Assembly (NCBI RefSeq): GCF_041020765.1 | Contig: NZ_JBEUEJ010000001.1 | DNA from: Kineococcus terrestris | Lineage (GTDB): Bacteria; Actinomycetota; Actinomycetes; Actinomycetales; Kineococcaceae | Strand: one strand, 5' to 3' | Length of the DNA: 64,000 nucleotides | Part shown: in pieces, positions 8,237 through 16,270 of the stretch | How positions within the stretch are numbered: position 1 is the stretch's first letter | Layout: every line of letters starts with the position of its first letter | The notes under the pieces: model-generated | What the model was told of the DNA's origin: nothing | What the model saw: only the letters and a program-made list of their open reading frames with translations | The model's database searches: none | Translations under genes and position numbers: made by a program

Positions 8237-9199
8237 GTGCTCCCGCCCCGGACGTCGGCGTGGCGGCCCGGCCGGCCGGTCCCGCTGCAGGTGCAGCTCG
8301 CGACGCTGCGCCGCGGCGCCGGCGACCCCACCTACCGGCGCACCGCCGACGGGGCCGTGTGGCGGGCCACCCGCACCCCCCTCGGGCCGGTGACGCTGCG
8401 GCTGGCGCTCGTGCCCGCCGACGCCGTCGTCGAGGCCACCGCCTGGGGCCCCGGCGCCGAGTGGGCGCTGGCCGGGGTGCCCGACCTGCTGGGCGCCGCC
8501 GACACCACCGCGGACGACTTCCGCCCCAGTCCCGAGCACCCCGCCCTCGTCGAGGCCCACCGCCTCCACGGCGGCTGGCGCGTGCCGCGCACCCGCTCGG
8601 TGTTCGAGGCCCTCAGCGCCTCCGCGCTGGAGCAGGTCGTCACCTGCGTGGAGGCCTTCGTCGCCTGGCGCCGCCTCGTGCAGCGCTTCGGCGAGCCCGC
8701 CCCCGGGCCCGCCGGCGCCGCCGGGCTGCTGCTGCCGCCCGCACCGCGCGACTGGCTGCGCGTGCCGTCCTGGGAGTGGCTGCAGGCGGGCGTCGAGCTG
8801 CGCCGGCGCCGCGTCACCCTGCTGGCCGCGCCGCGCGCCGCCGCCCTCGAGCGCACCGTCGACCTCGCCCCCGAGGACGCCGACCGGGCGCTGCGCTCCC
8901 TGCCCGGCGTGGGCGTGTGGACGTCCGCGGAGGTGCGCCAGCGCGCCCACGGGCACGCCGACGCGTTCTCCTTCGGCGACCTGCACGTGGCCAAGGACGT
9001 CTCGCACGCCCTCGTCGGGGAGGTCCTCGACGACGCCGGGTGCGCGGAGGTCATCGAGCGCTACCGCGGGCACCGCTTCCGCGTGCAGCGCCTGCTCGCC
9101 CTCGCCGGGCACCGCCGCCCCCGCCGCGGGCACCGCGCCGCCCTGCCCACCCACACCCCCAACCGCGCCGTGCGCGCCCACCGCGGGGTGCGCGGGTGA
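8237..9199 (+). CDS. DNA-3-methyladenine glycosylase, AlkA/HhH-GPD type
   Basis: A 320-residue base-excision repair glycosylase. The helix-hairpin-helix lies in LRSLPGVGVWTSAEV, and the catalytic aspartate of the HhH-GPD motif is in SFGDLHV (D248). The N-terminal part (about 1-110) resembles the AlkA N-domain. It would remove alkylated purines from DNA in the cytoplasm. The open frame extends to 8150, but GTG 8237 follows a TACGCT -10-like box by about 9 bases and gives the usual length. It shares a GTGA overlap with the next gene and is divergent from the xylanase. The Arg/Pro-rich last 30 residues are poorly conserved in type. Confidence 0.88.
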   Translation: MLPPRTSAWRPGRPVPLQVQLATLRRGAGDPTYRRTADGAVWRATRTPLGPVTLRLALVPADAVVEATAWGPGAEWALAGVPDLLGAADTTADDFRPSPEHPALVEAHRLHGGWRVPRTRSVFEALSASALEQVVTCVEAFVAWRRLVQRFGEPAPGPAGAAGLLLPPAPRDWLRVPSWEWLQAGVELRRRRVTLLAAPRAAALERTVDLAPEDADRALRSLPGVGVWTSAEVRQRAHGHADAFSFGDLHVAKDVSHALVGEVLDDAGCAEVIERYRGHRFRVQRLLALAGHRRPRRGHRAALPTHTPNRAVRAHRGVRG

Positions 9200-10110
9200 G
9201 GGTCCTCGTGCTCGGCTGGTCCAGCGTCCTGCACGGGGAGGCCACCGCCGGTGACGTGCTGGCCACCGAGGCCGTCGCCGCGCGCCTGCGCGCCGACGGC
9301 GTCGCCCACGACGTCGCCTGGAGCCCGGCCATGCACCTGGCGTACGGCCCGCGCGGCGGGATCCTGCTCGACGAGGCGGACCCGGGCGCCTACACGCACG
9401 TGGTGTGGGTGTGCGGGCCGCTGGCGGGCGAGCCCGTGCGCGAGGTCCACGAGCGCTTCGCGGCCGCCCGCCGCGTCGCCGTGGGCGTCTCCGTCCTCGA
9501 CCCCGCCGATCCCGCGGTCACCGGCTTCCACGCCGTCGTGCCCCGCGACGCTCCCGGCGGCCCGGCCGAGCGCGACCTGGCCGCCCGGCCCGTGCCGGCG
9601 GCCGTCCCCGTCGTCGGGGTGTTCCTCACCCACGGGCAGGGCGAGTACGGCGCGCGCCGCCGCCACGACGAGGTCTCCCGCGCCCTCGGCGACTGGCTGG
9701 GCGGGCTGGACGTGGCCGCGCTGCAGCTGGACACCCGCCTGGACCCGCGCGACTGGCGCCACCCCTCCACCGCCGAGCAGGTCGGCTCCGTGGTGGCGCG
9801 CCTGGACGTGGTCGTCACCACCCGCCTGCACGGCCTCGTGCTGGCGCTGGCGGCCGGGGTGCCCGCGCTGGCCGTCGACCCGGTCGCCGGCGGCGGCAAG
9901 GTCAGCGCCCAGGCCGGGGCGTGGGCGTGGCCCGGGCTGCTGGGCTGCGAGGAGGTCCTGGCCGCCGACGGCGCGCTGGCGCTGGACGAGCAGTTCGCCT
10001 GGTGCCGCTCGGGCGACGGCCGCGCCGCCGCCCTGGCCGCGCGCGACGCCCGCGCCGCCACGGGCGCCGGTCAGCTCGACGCCCTCGCCGCTGCCCTGCG
10101 CACCCCCTGA
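9196..10110 (+). CDS. Polysaccharide pyruvyl transferase-like protein
   Basis: A 304-residue protein whose N-terminus (VRVLVLGWSS...GDVLATEAV) and C-terminal motif (VVVTTRLHGLVLALAAGVPALAV) match the polysaccharide pyruvyl transferase superfamily (PF04230), a GT-B-like fold that adds pyruvate ketals to cell-surface glycans or acts in polysaccharide assembly. Start GTG 9196 overlaps the glycosylase stop, so the two are co-translated although functionally unrelated. It is slightly short for the family, and some members are uncharacterised, so the chemistry is uncertain. Alternative: a glycosyltransferase-like protein of unknown activity. Confidence 0.75.
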   Translation: MRVLVLGWSSVLHGEATAGDVLATEAVAARLRADGVAHDVAWSPAMHLAYGPRGGILLDEADPGAYTHVVWVCGPLAGEPVREVHERFAAARRVAVGVSVLDPADPAVTGFHAVVPRDAPGGPAERDLAARPVPAAVPVVGVFLTHGQGEYGARRRHDEVSRALGDWLGGLDVAALQLDTRLDPRDWRHPSTAEQVGSVVARLDVVVTTRLHGLVLALAAGVPALAVDPVAGGGKVSAQAGAWAWPGLLGCEEVLAADGALALDEQFAWCRSGDGRAAALAARDARAATGAGQLDALAAALRTP

Positions 10111-10167
10111 CCCGCACGACCGCCGTTCCCCGAGCCGTCCCGGCTGCTGCGCCCGACGTCCCTCCCT

Positions 10168-10213
10168 GCCGTGATCATGGATGGGTGAGCGTTCGACCGT
10201 GCATGATCACGGC
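10168..10213. repeat. Dispersed palindromic element, copy 1
   Basis: Perfect 12-bp arms GCCGTGATCATG (10168-10179) and its complement (10202-10213) enclose a 22-base centre containing TGAGCG. A related copy lies at 44247-44289 (34 of the first 41 bases identical). It sits between two convergent genes and may also act as a terminator. Confidence 0.8.
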
Positions 10214-10225
10214 GGGAGGAGGAGT

Positions 10226-11299
10226 TCAGGCGGGGTCGGGCACGCGCACGACGACCTCGTCGGCCGCGACGCGCTCGACGCCGCCGGTCAGGCCCTCGGC
10301 CCACAGCGCCGCCAGCACGCGCTGGGTCAGCGCGCCCAGCGCGAAGGGGTCCGCCGAGCGCAGCCGCAGCCCCGGCGACATCCCGAACCGCGCCCCCAGC
10401 ACGTCGGCCGAGACGGCTTCCGCCCCACCGGCGCTGCCGGGCCCGCCCGCGGTGGCGACCTGCGCGCACCGGGCCAGCCGCTCCGGCAGCGGGCCGGGCA
10501 CCACGGGCGCCGGCTCGACGTCCGCCGCGCCGATCGCCGCGCGCACGGCCTCCACGTGCCCCAGCCGGAACCAGTCGCCCGCCGCGCCGCGCACCAGCTC
10601 GCGCGCGCCCGCGCCGTCGCCGGCGGTGACCAGGTGCGACAGCCCGCGCAGCAGCGCCGCCGGCACCCCGTCGGTCTTGCCCTTGACCAGGTCGGCGGCC
10701 GCGGCGACCTCGTCCGCGAGGGCGCGCGCGGTGACGGTCAGCGTGCGCCCGGCGCTGTCCGGCGCGCCGCGCAGGTCGTCCAGGACGACCAGGCCCGCCG
10801 CGCCGAGCGCGAAGTCGGTCTGCCCCTCGCGCCAGGGCCGGCCCGCGGTGTCGGTGACGACGACGCCCACGACGGCGCCGGTCAGCTCGTGCAGGTCCGC
10901 GCGCAGCCGCGCGGCCACCGCGTCGCAGTCGTCGGGCAGCAGCAGCACCGTGCCGTCGGCGACGTTCGAGGCGTCCACGCCGGCCGCCGCCATCACCGGT
11001 CCCGCGGCGGCCTCCACGACCCGGGCCACCCCCGCCGGGGTTCGCCGCTCGGCGACGACCCGGCGCGTCTGGGCGGCCACGACCCGCTCGCGGTCCTCTG
11101 CGGGCGCGCTGAGCCCGGCCGCCTTGGAGACGACCTTGCTGGAGACGGCGATGACGTCGCCGTCGGCCAGCGAGGCGCGCTGGGCGTGCAGGGCGTCGAC
11201 GACCAGGCGCGCGAGGTCCTGCCCCTGCGTCACCTCGCCGAGGCCCGTCAGGCCCACCACCTGCACGGACGCGGTGCGCCGCACGGCCGGCGCGCTCAC
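10226..11299 (-). CDS. fbiB: Coenzyme F420 gamma-glutamyl ligase (CofE/FbiB N-domain)
   Basis: A 357-residue enzyme that adds L-glutamates to F420-0 with GTP. Residues 1-245 match CofE/FbiB: QVVGLTGLGEVTQGQDLA, DVIAVSSKVVSKAAG, VVVTDTAGRPWREGQTDFALG and DLKGKTDG-like VKGKTDGVP. In Mycobacterium FbiB the ligase is fused to an FMN nitroreductase-fold dehydro-F420 reductase of about 200 residues. Here the linker-like LVRGAAGDWFRLGHVEAVR is kept, but only about 95 unrelated-looking Ala/Gly-rich residues follow. GTG 11299 overlaps the fbiA stop, so the longer frame extending to 12529 is a shadow over fbiA. The pair is divergent from whiB2, as in mycobacteria. Confidence 0.9.
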   Translation of the reverse strand: MSAPAVRRTASVQVVGLTGLGEVTQGQDLARLVVDALHAQRASLADGDVIAVSSKVVSKAAGLSAPAEDRERVVAAQTRRVVAERRTPAGVARVVEAAAGPVMAAAGVDASNVADGTVLLLPDDCDAVAARLRADLHELTGAVVGVVVTDTAGRPWREGQTDFALGAAGLVVLDDLRGAPDSAGRTLTVTARALADEVAAAADLVKGKTDGVPAALLRGLSHLVTAGDGAGARELVRGAAGDWFRLGHVEAVRAAIGAADVEPAPVVPGPLPERLARCAQVATAGGPGSAGGAEAVSADVLGARFGMSPGLRLRSADPFALGALTQRVLAALWAEGLTGGVERVAADEVVVRVPDPA

Positions 11300-12402
11300 G
11301 CGGCGCGCTCCCGCCCGGCCAGCTCGGCGGCCAGGTCGAGGGCGGCGCCGGCCAGCTCGGCGGTGGCCCGCGGGTCGCTCATCAGCAGCGGGCGGCCGCG
11401 CACGACGAGGCCGGGGGCGCTCGCGGCGGCGGCGGCGCGCGCCTGCTCGGCGTCGTCCTCGGCGACCAGCCAGCCGTCGAGGAAGTCGGCGTACAGGCCC
11501 GCGACGGCGCCGGCGGTGGTGGGCACGCCGATCGCGGCCAGGCAGGCGTCGGCCATGCCGCGCACGGGGGCGCCGCCGATGACGGGGGAGACCCCGACGA
11601 CCGGGGCGGCCGTGGCGCGCAGGGCCTCGCGCACGCCCGGCACCGCGAGGACCGTGCCGATGGACACGACGGGGTTGCTGGGCGGCAGGACGACGACGTC
11701 GGCGCCGGCGACGGCCTCCAGGACGCCGGGCGCGGGCCGCGCGTCCGCCGCGCCGACCGGTTCGAGCGCCAGCGCGGGGACGGCGGCGTGCAGGCGCACC
11801 CACCACTCCTGGAAGTGCACGCGCCGGCCGCCGGGCTCCCCGTCGTGCGCGGCGCGCTCGGCCTCGGGGACGGGGGCCAGGTCGACGTGGGTCTCCACGA
11901 CGTCGTCGGTCATCGGCAGCAGCCGCACCCCGGGCCGCCAGCGCCGGCACAGCTCGGCCGTCGCCTCGGACAGGGTGCGCCCCTCGCGCAGCATCCGGGT
12001 GCGCACGAGGTGGGTGGCGATGTCCTTGTCGCCCAGCGTGAACCAGGTGGGCTCCTGGCCGTAGGCGGCGAGCTCGTCCGCGACGCCGGAGGTCTCCTGC
12101 GAGCGTCCCCAGCCGCGCTGCTCGTCGATGCCGCCGCCGAGGGTGTACATGACCGAGTCCAGGTCCGGGCACACGCGCAGCCCGTGCAGCGTGACGTCGT
12201 CGGCGGTGTTGCTGACGACGGTGACGACGGCGTCGCGGCGGGCCGGGTCGGGCGAGGCGCGCAGGGCGGCCAGCAGGCCGCGCAGGAAGCGGGCGCCGCC
12301 CACGCCGCCGGCCAGCGCGGTCACGCGCAGCCCGCCGGCGGGCTCGGTCGAGGGGTCGGCCGGGGCGCCGGTCGCGAGGTCGTGCGGAGGTGCTGACGTC
12401 AC
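11296..12402 (-). CDS. fbiA: 2-phospho-L-lactate transferase (CofD/FbiA)
   Basis: A 368-residue enzyme that transfers a phospholactate or phosphoenolpyruvyl unit onto FO during F420 synthesis. Recognised by LAGGVGGARFLRGL at about 30-43, VSNTADDVTLHGLRVCPDLDSVMYTL, the GWGRSQET motif, FTLGDKDIATHLVRT and VVLPPSNPVVSIG. GTG 12402 is chosen as the start (VTSAPPHDL...), leaving a 30-residue leader; a later start is possible because the family usually runs about 320-330 residues. The longer frame back to 13305 is non-coding shadow. It is the first gene of fbiA-fbiB. Confidence 0.93.
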   Translation of the reverse strand: MTSAPPHDLATGAPADPSTEPAGGLRVTALAGGVGGARFLRGLLAALRASPDPARRDAVVTVVSNTADDVTLHGLRVCPDLDSVMYTLGGGIDEQRGWGRSQETSGVADELAAYGQEPTWFTLGDKDIATHLVRTRMLREGRTLSEATAELCRRWRPGVRLLPMTDDVVETHVDLAPVPEAERAAHDGEPGGRRVHFQEWWVRLHAAVPALALEPVGAADARPAPGVLEAVAGADVVVLPPSNPVVSIGTVLAVPGVREALRATAAPVVGVSPVIGGAPVRGMADACLAAIGVPTTAGAVAGLYADFLDGWLVAEDDAEQARAAAAASAPGLVVRGRPLLMSDPRATAELAGAALDLAAELAGRERAA

Positions 12403-12495
12403 CGCGCCATCCTCCCCGACGACCGCCGCGGGGGGCGCCGGGGGAGGTCGGGGACCGGTCCGCGGCAGGGGTCCGCGGCGGATACCACGCCGGGC

Positions 12496-12524
12496 TTGAC
12501 TCCTGCGGACGACACGCGTGTAAT
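12496..12524 (+). promoter_or_regulatory. whiB2 promoter
   Basis: TTGACT (12496-12501), 17-base spacer, TGTAAT (12519-12524). The leader from there to the GTG at 12593 is about 60 bases. The stretch GTGTAATTCCACCAGTGGGG around the -10 resembles conserved sequence before whiB genes in other actinobacteria (from memory). Confidence 0.65.
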
Positions 12525-12592
12525 TCCACCAGTGGGGTCGCTTCGTGACCGCCACGTCACCAGGAGTGATCAAACAGGCCCGGAGGGACACC

Positions 12593-12991
12593 GTGGAGAC
12601 CAGGACCGACCTGAACCCGCCCGCCGTGGACCGTGGACGCCCCGAGCTGACCCTCGTCGCCGTCGACGGCCGCCCCGTGGCCGACCCCCTCACCGGCGAC
12701 CTGCCCGGCGACGCGGCCGGCGACCTCGCCGGCGGGTACGCGGGCGGCCTCGGCCGGCCGCTGACCCCGGAGGACCCGGGCTGGCAGGAGCTGGCCCTGT
12801 GCGCGCAGACCGACCCCGAGGCGTTCTTCCCCGAGAAGGGCGGCTCCACCCGCGAGGCCAAGCGCGTCTGCTCCGGCTGCGAGGTCCGCCAGGAGTGCCT
12901 GGAGTACGCGCTGTCCAACGACGAGCGCTTCGGGATCTGGGGCGGGCTGTCCGAGCGCGAGCGCCGCCGCCTCAAGCGCGCCACCGGCTGA
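12593..12991 (+). CDS. whiB2: WhiB-family [4Fe-4S] regulator (WhiB2/WhmD type)
   Basis: A 132-residue small regulator. Four cysteines that ligate the iron-sulfur cluster are C70, C93, C96 and C102 (C-x22-CSGC-x5-C), followed by the GIWGG turn (114-118) and a basic C-terminal tail ERERRRLKR for DNA binding. GTG 12593 is preferred over the GTG at 12545 because GGAGGG ends 5 bases before it. Neighbours (fbiA/fbiB divergent, zincin-like, DUF3499, manB) match the mycobacterial whiB2 locus, where WhiB2/WhmD acts in cell division and septation. WhiB proteins act with the housekeeping sigma factor in the cytoplasm. Confidence 0.93.
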   Translation: METRTDLNPPAVDRGRPELTLVAVDGRPVADPLTGDLPGDAAGDLAGGYAGGLGRPLTPEDPGWQELALCAQTDPEAFFPEKGGSTREAKRVCSGCEVRQECLEYALSNDERFGIWGGLSERERRRLKRATG

Positions 12992-12994
12992 CCC

Positions 12995-13021
12995 GCCGGC
13001 CCGCGCCGCGCGCGGGCCGGC
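12995..13021. terminator. Bidirectional terminator hairpin
   Basis: A perfect 12-bp stem GCCGGCCCGCGC, loop CGC, then its complement ending at 13021, between whiB2 (+) and the convergent zincin-like gene (-). Confidence 0.8.
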
Positions 13022-13031
13022 CACCGGTCCC

Positions 13032-13508
13032 TCAGTCGCCCTCGTAGCGGGGGTCGACGTCCTCGGGCGCCATGTCCAGCAGGTGCGCCACCTGCTCCAC
13101 GACCACGTCGGTGACGAGGTCGTCCAGCTCGTCCTCCTCCGCGCGCGTCTCCACCGGGCGCCGGTAGACCACGACCCGCGCCGGGGAGCGCCCGTCGGCC
13201 GGGAACAGCCGCCCGAGCGGCACCACGTCGTCCTCCCACGGCGCCGGGTCCGAGGGCGGCACGTCCTCCACGGCGAACTCCACGCCCGACAGCTCGTCGG
13301 CCCACCGCCGCTCCAGCAGCTCCACCGCGTCCAGCACCAGGTCGTCGAAGCGCTCCGCGCGGCTGCGCGCGGCCGGCAGCGCCGACGGGATCAGCGGCCC
13401 CCGCAGACCCCGCCCGTGGCGGTCGCGGCGGCGGGGCCGGCGCACGCGCGCGCGGCCCTCACCGTCCCGGGGGGCCCCGGGTCGGGGGACGGGTCGGGGG
13501 GCGGGCAC
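13032..13508 (-). CDS. Zincin-like metallopeptidase-family protein, HExxH degenerate
   Basis: A 158-residue protein of the small zincin-like family (PF06262 type) that always sits here between whiB2 and the DUF3499 gene. The core (RAERFDDLVLDAVELLERRW...VEFAVEDVP, LGRLFPADGRSPARVVVYRRP) is typical. The position of the metal motif HExxH reads VVEQVAHLLDM: the first histidine is valine, so zinc catalysis is doubtful. GTG 13508 is chosen because TACCGT ends about 8 bases before it and the basic PRRRDRHGRGLRGPL leader is normal for the family. Longer frames upstream are shadows. Function unknown. Confidence 0.82.
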   Translation of the reverse strand: MPAPRPVPRPGAPRDGEGRARVRRPRRRDRHGRGLRGPLIPSALPAARSRAERFDDLVLDAVELLERRWADELSGVEFAVEDVPPSDPAPWEDDVVPLGRLFPADGRSPARVVVYRRPVETRAEEDELDDLVTDVVVEQVAHLLDMAPEDVDPRYEGD

Positions 13509-13631
13509 CGGGGAACGGTAGCGCCAGGACCCCGGGCCGGTCGCCGCCCCGCCCGTCCCGCCCGTCGCGCCGCCCGACCCGCCGGGCGCGCCGCCCCGCA
13601 CCGTCCGCGCCGGGCGGGTACCGTGCGCCGG

Positions 13632-14021
13632 GTGAGCACCTCGCGACCGAGCACCCGCCCCGGGCGGCAGGCTCCCGAGCGGAGGTGCTCGCGCACGGCG
13701 TGCGGACGTCCCGCCGTGGCGACCCTCACCTACGTGTACTCCGACTCCACCGCCGTGCTCGGGCCGCTGGCCACCTACGCCGAGCCGCACTGCTACGACC
13801 TGTGCGGCGAGCACGCCGAGCGGCTGACCGCCCCCCGCGGGTGGGAGGTCGTGCGCCTGGCCCCCGACGTCGTCGAGGCCGCCCGCGGCCACGACGACCT
13901 GCTCGCGGTCGCCGACGCCGTGCGCGACCGCCCGGCCCTGCCGCGCGAGGCGCCGCCCGAGCGCGGCCCGGCGGGGCGCGCCCACCTGCGCGTGCTGCGC
14001 GAGGGTCCCCGCAGCTCCTGA
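13632..14021 (+). CDS. DUF3499 family protein
   Basis: A 129-residue protein of the DUF3499 family (mycobacterial Rv3258c position). It has CSRTACGRPAVATLTYVYSDSTAVLGPL and HCYDLCGEHAERLTAPRGWEVVRL; the paired cysteines/histidine suggest a small zinc-binding site. GTG 13632 follows a TACCGT -10 box (13619-13624) by 7 bases, so the message is probably leaderless. It is divergent from the zincin-like gene. Function is unknown; the fixed position beside manB and whiB2 suggests an envelope or growth role, as inference. Confidence 0.88.
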   Translation: MSTSRPSTRPGRQAPERRCSRTACGRPAVATLTYVYSDSTAVLGPLATYAEPHCYDLCGEHAERLTAPRGWEVVRLAPDVVEAARGHDDLLAVADAVRDRPALPREAPPERGPAGRAHLRVLREGPRSS

Positions 14022-14036
14022 GGGCGTCGGGGACCG

Positions 14037-14059
14037 CCCGCGCGCTTCGCCCGCGCGGG
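14037..14059 (+). terminator. Weak hairpin after the DUF3499 gene
   Basis: CCCGCGCG (14037-14044), 7-base loop, CGCGCGGG (14052-14059). A short 8-bp stem that could be a terminator or attenuator ahead of the next small gene. Confidence 0.45.
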
Positions 14060-14130
14060 TGCTCAAGGCGCGGCGGCGGCCTGCCGATGCAGGGGCGTCG
14101 CCCTGCGTCCAGCCCGCCGGAGGTCAGCCC

Positions 14131-14406
14131 GTGCCTGTCGTCAGCTCCAGCCCCGCCCGCAAGCCCCGCCGCTCCCGCGCCGCCCAGCCCGCCCCGCCGC
14201 TGGGGTCGCTGACCCAGGTCCAGCACCGCGAGAACGCCGAGTGCGGCGCCTGCGGCAGCGAGCGCGTCACCCGGGTCGCCATGTCGCTCACCGACGGCAC
14301 CCCCGTGCAGTTCGTCTCCTGCCACGTGTGCGAGGAGCGCAGCTGGCGCTCGGCCGCCGGGCCGCTGACCGTCGACGCCGTCCTGGACCGCACGCGCAAG
14401 AAGTGA
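14131..14406 (+). CDS. Small zinc-ribbon-like protein upstream of manB
   Basis: A 91-residue protein with two CxxC pairs (CGACGSE and CHVCEERSW) about 30 residues apart, the layout of a zinc ribbon. The basic N-terminus (SSSPARKPRRSRAAQ) is probably unstructured. GTG 14131 is chosen because GGAGGT ends 6 bases before it; the frame begins earlier at 14059 without a site. I do not recognise a named family, but proteins like this accompany manB in other actinobacteria. It might bind RNA, DNA or a protein partner. Confidence 0.7.
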   Translation: MPVVSSSPARKPRRSRAAQPAPPLGSLTQVQHRENAECGACGSERVTRVAMSLTDGTPVQFVSCHVCEERSWRSAAGPLTVDAVLDRTRKK

Positions 14407-14516
14407 CGGCCGGGCGGTGCCGCGGGGGCGGCGGCCTGCCGTCCGGACGGGTGGACCCGCGCCCGCGTCCCGCGCGAGCCCGCCCCGGGCGGACCCGGCG
14501 CTTGTAGGGTCGCGGC

Positions 14517-16025
14517 GTGACCGACCCCGCCGCGGCCCCCGCCGCGACCACCGAGTCCTCGCAGCCCCCGCAGCCCCCGCAGCCCCGCGCGCCGCTGGAC
14601 CTGGCGTCCGTCGTCAAGGCCTACGACGTGCGCGGTCTGGTCCCCGACCAGATCGACGCCGGGGTCGTGCGCGCCCTCGGCGCCGCCTTCGCCGAGGTCG
14701 TCGTCCTGCCCGAGGTGGCGGCGGGCGCGCGCCCGAGCGCCGTCGTCGGCCACGACATGCGCCCCTCCTCCCCGGAGCTGTCGCGGGCCTTCGCCGACGG
14801 CGTCGCCTCGCGCGGCGCGGACGTCGTGCTCATCGGGCTGTGCTCCACCGACGGCCTCTACTACGCCAGCGGCGCCCTCGGCGTGCCCGGCGCCATGTTC
14901 ACCGCCTCGCACAACCCCGCCCAGTACAACGGCATCAAGCTGTGCCGCGCGGGCGCGCGCCCCGTCGGGCAGGACACCGGCCTGGCCGCCGTGCGCGAGC
15001 TCGCCCAGCGCTGGCTGGACGCCGGCGAGGTCCCCACCACGGGCGCCGAGCCCGGCGCGGTGAGCACCCGCGACGTCCTGGCCGACTACGCCGCCCACCT
15101 GCGCTCGCTGGTCGACCTGTCCGGCGCGCGGCCGCTGCGCGTGGTCGTCGACGCCGGCAACGGCATGGCCGGTCACACCGTGCCCGCCGTCCTGGGCTCC
15201 GCCGCCGGGCTGCCCGCCCTGCCGCTGGCGGTGGAGGAGCTGTACTTCGAGCTCGACGGCACCTTCCCCAACCACGAGGCCAACCCGCTGGACCCGGAGA
15301 ACCTGCGCGACCTGCAGGCCGCCGTCCCGCGCGCCGGCGCCGACCTCGGCCTGGCCTTCGACGGCGACGCCGACCGCTGCTTCGTCGTCGACGAGAACGG
15401 CGACCCCGTCTCCCCGAGCGCCGTGACCGCGCTGGTGGCCCGCCGGGAGATCGCCAAGGAGCGCGCCGCGGGCCGGCAGGCCGTCGTCATCCACAACCTC
15501 ATCACCTCCCGCGCGGTGCCGGAGATCGTCGCCGAGGACGGCGGGACGCCCGTGCGCACCCGCGTCGGGCACTCCTTCATCAAGCAGCGCATGGCCGAGG
15601 AGGACGCCGTCTTCGGCGGCGAGCACTCCGCGCACTACTACTTCCGCGACTTCTGGTCCGCCGACACCGGGATGCTCGCCGCGATGCACGTCCTGGCGGC
15701 GCTCGCCGAGAGCGACCGGCCCCTGTCGCAGCTGGCCCGCGAGTACGAGCGGTACGTCTCCAGCGGCGAGGTGAACTCCACCGTCGCCGACGCCGCGGCC
15801 GTCACCGACCTCGTCGAGCAGCGCTTCACCGCCACCGGCGACGTGGACGTGGACCGCCTCGACGGGCTGACGATCACCTCGCGCAGCGAGCCGGTGTGGT
15901 GGTTCAACCTGCGCGCCAGCAACACCGAGCCGCTGCTGCGGCTGAACGCCGAGGGCGCCGACGAGGCGACCATGGTGCGGGTGCGCGACGAGGTCCTGGC
16001 GATCGTGCGCGGGCAGGAGTCGTGA
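14517..16025 (+). CDS. manB: Phosphomannomutase/phosphoglucomutase
   Basis: A 502-residue enzyme of the alpha-D-phosphohexomutase family that interconverts mannose-6-P and mannose-1-P, feeding GDP-mannose for mannosylated lipids and glycans. The phosphoserine loop is TASHNPAQYNG (S131), the metal-binding loop DGDADRC near 281, the sugar loop GGEHSAHYYF, and the phosphate-binding loop RASNTEPLLRLN near the C-terminus. A Ser/Pro/Gln-rich leader precedes the first domain. The start GTG 14517 lies 7-8 bases after TAGGGT, again leaderless. It overlaps the next gene by GTGA and starts a three-gene operon. Confidence 0.93.
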   Translation: MTDPAAAPAATTESSQPPQPPQPRAPLDLASVVKAYDVRGLVPDQIDAGVVRALGAAFAEVVVLPEVAAGARPSAVVGHDMRPSSPELSRAFADGVASRGADVVLIGLCSTDGLYYASGALGVPGAMFTASHNPAQYNGIKLCRAGARPVGQDTGLAAVRELAQRWLDAGEVPTTGAEPGAVSTRDVLADYAAHLRSLVDLSGARPLRVVVDAGNGMAGHTVPAVLGSAAGLPALPLAVEELYFELDGTFPNHEANPLDPENLRDLQAAVPRAGADLGLAFDGDADRCFVVDENGDPVSPSAVTALVARREIAKERAAGRQAVVIHNLITSRAVPEIVAEDGGTPVRTRVGHSFIKQRMAEEDAVFGGEHSAHYYFRDFWSADTGMLAAMHVLAALAESDRPLSQLAREYERYVSSGEVNSTVADAAAVTDLVEQRFTATGDVDVDRLDGLTITSRSEPVWWFNLRASNTEPLLRLNAEGADEATMVRVRDEVLAIVRGQES

Positions 16026-16270
16026 GCGCGGCCGAGCCCGGCGCGGCGCCGTCCGGCGGGCCCCTGCGCGTCGACGAGCGCACCCTGGCGCTGCTGCGCT
16101 GCCCCGTCACCGGCGAGCCCCTGAGCGGGCCCGTCGAGGTCGAGGGCGAGAGCGTCCTCGTGACGCCGTCCGGGGTGCGCTACCCCGTCGTGGACGGCAT
16201 CCCGGTGCTGCTGGCCGACGAGGCCCGCGGCCTGCCCGCGCACCTCGCGGGCGGGGAGGAGGACGCGTGA
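16022..16270 (+). CDS. Trm112-family small protein
   Basis: An 82-residue Trm112-like protein: ALLRCPVTGEPL, then VRYPVVDGIPVLLADEA, the standard ending of the family. Only one cysteine of the usual zinc site remains, as is common in bacterial members. Start GTG 16022 and stop both overlap its neighbours by 4 bases, so it is co-translated with manB and the SIS protein, an arrangement seen in many actinobacteria. In eukaryotes Trm112 activates methyltransferases; in bacteria the role is unknown. Confidence 0.85.
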   Translation: MSAAEPGAAPSGGPLRVDERTLALLRCPVTGEPLSGPVEVEGESVLVTPSGVRYPVVDGIPVLLADEARGLPAHLAGGEEDA

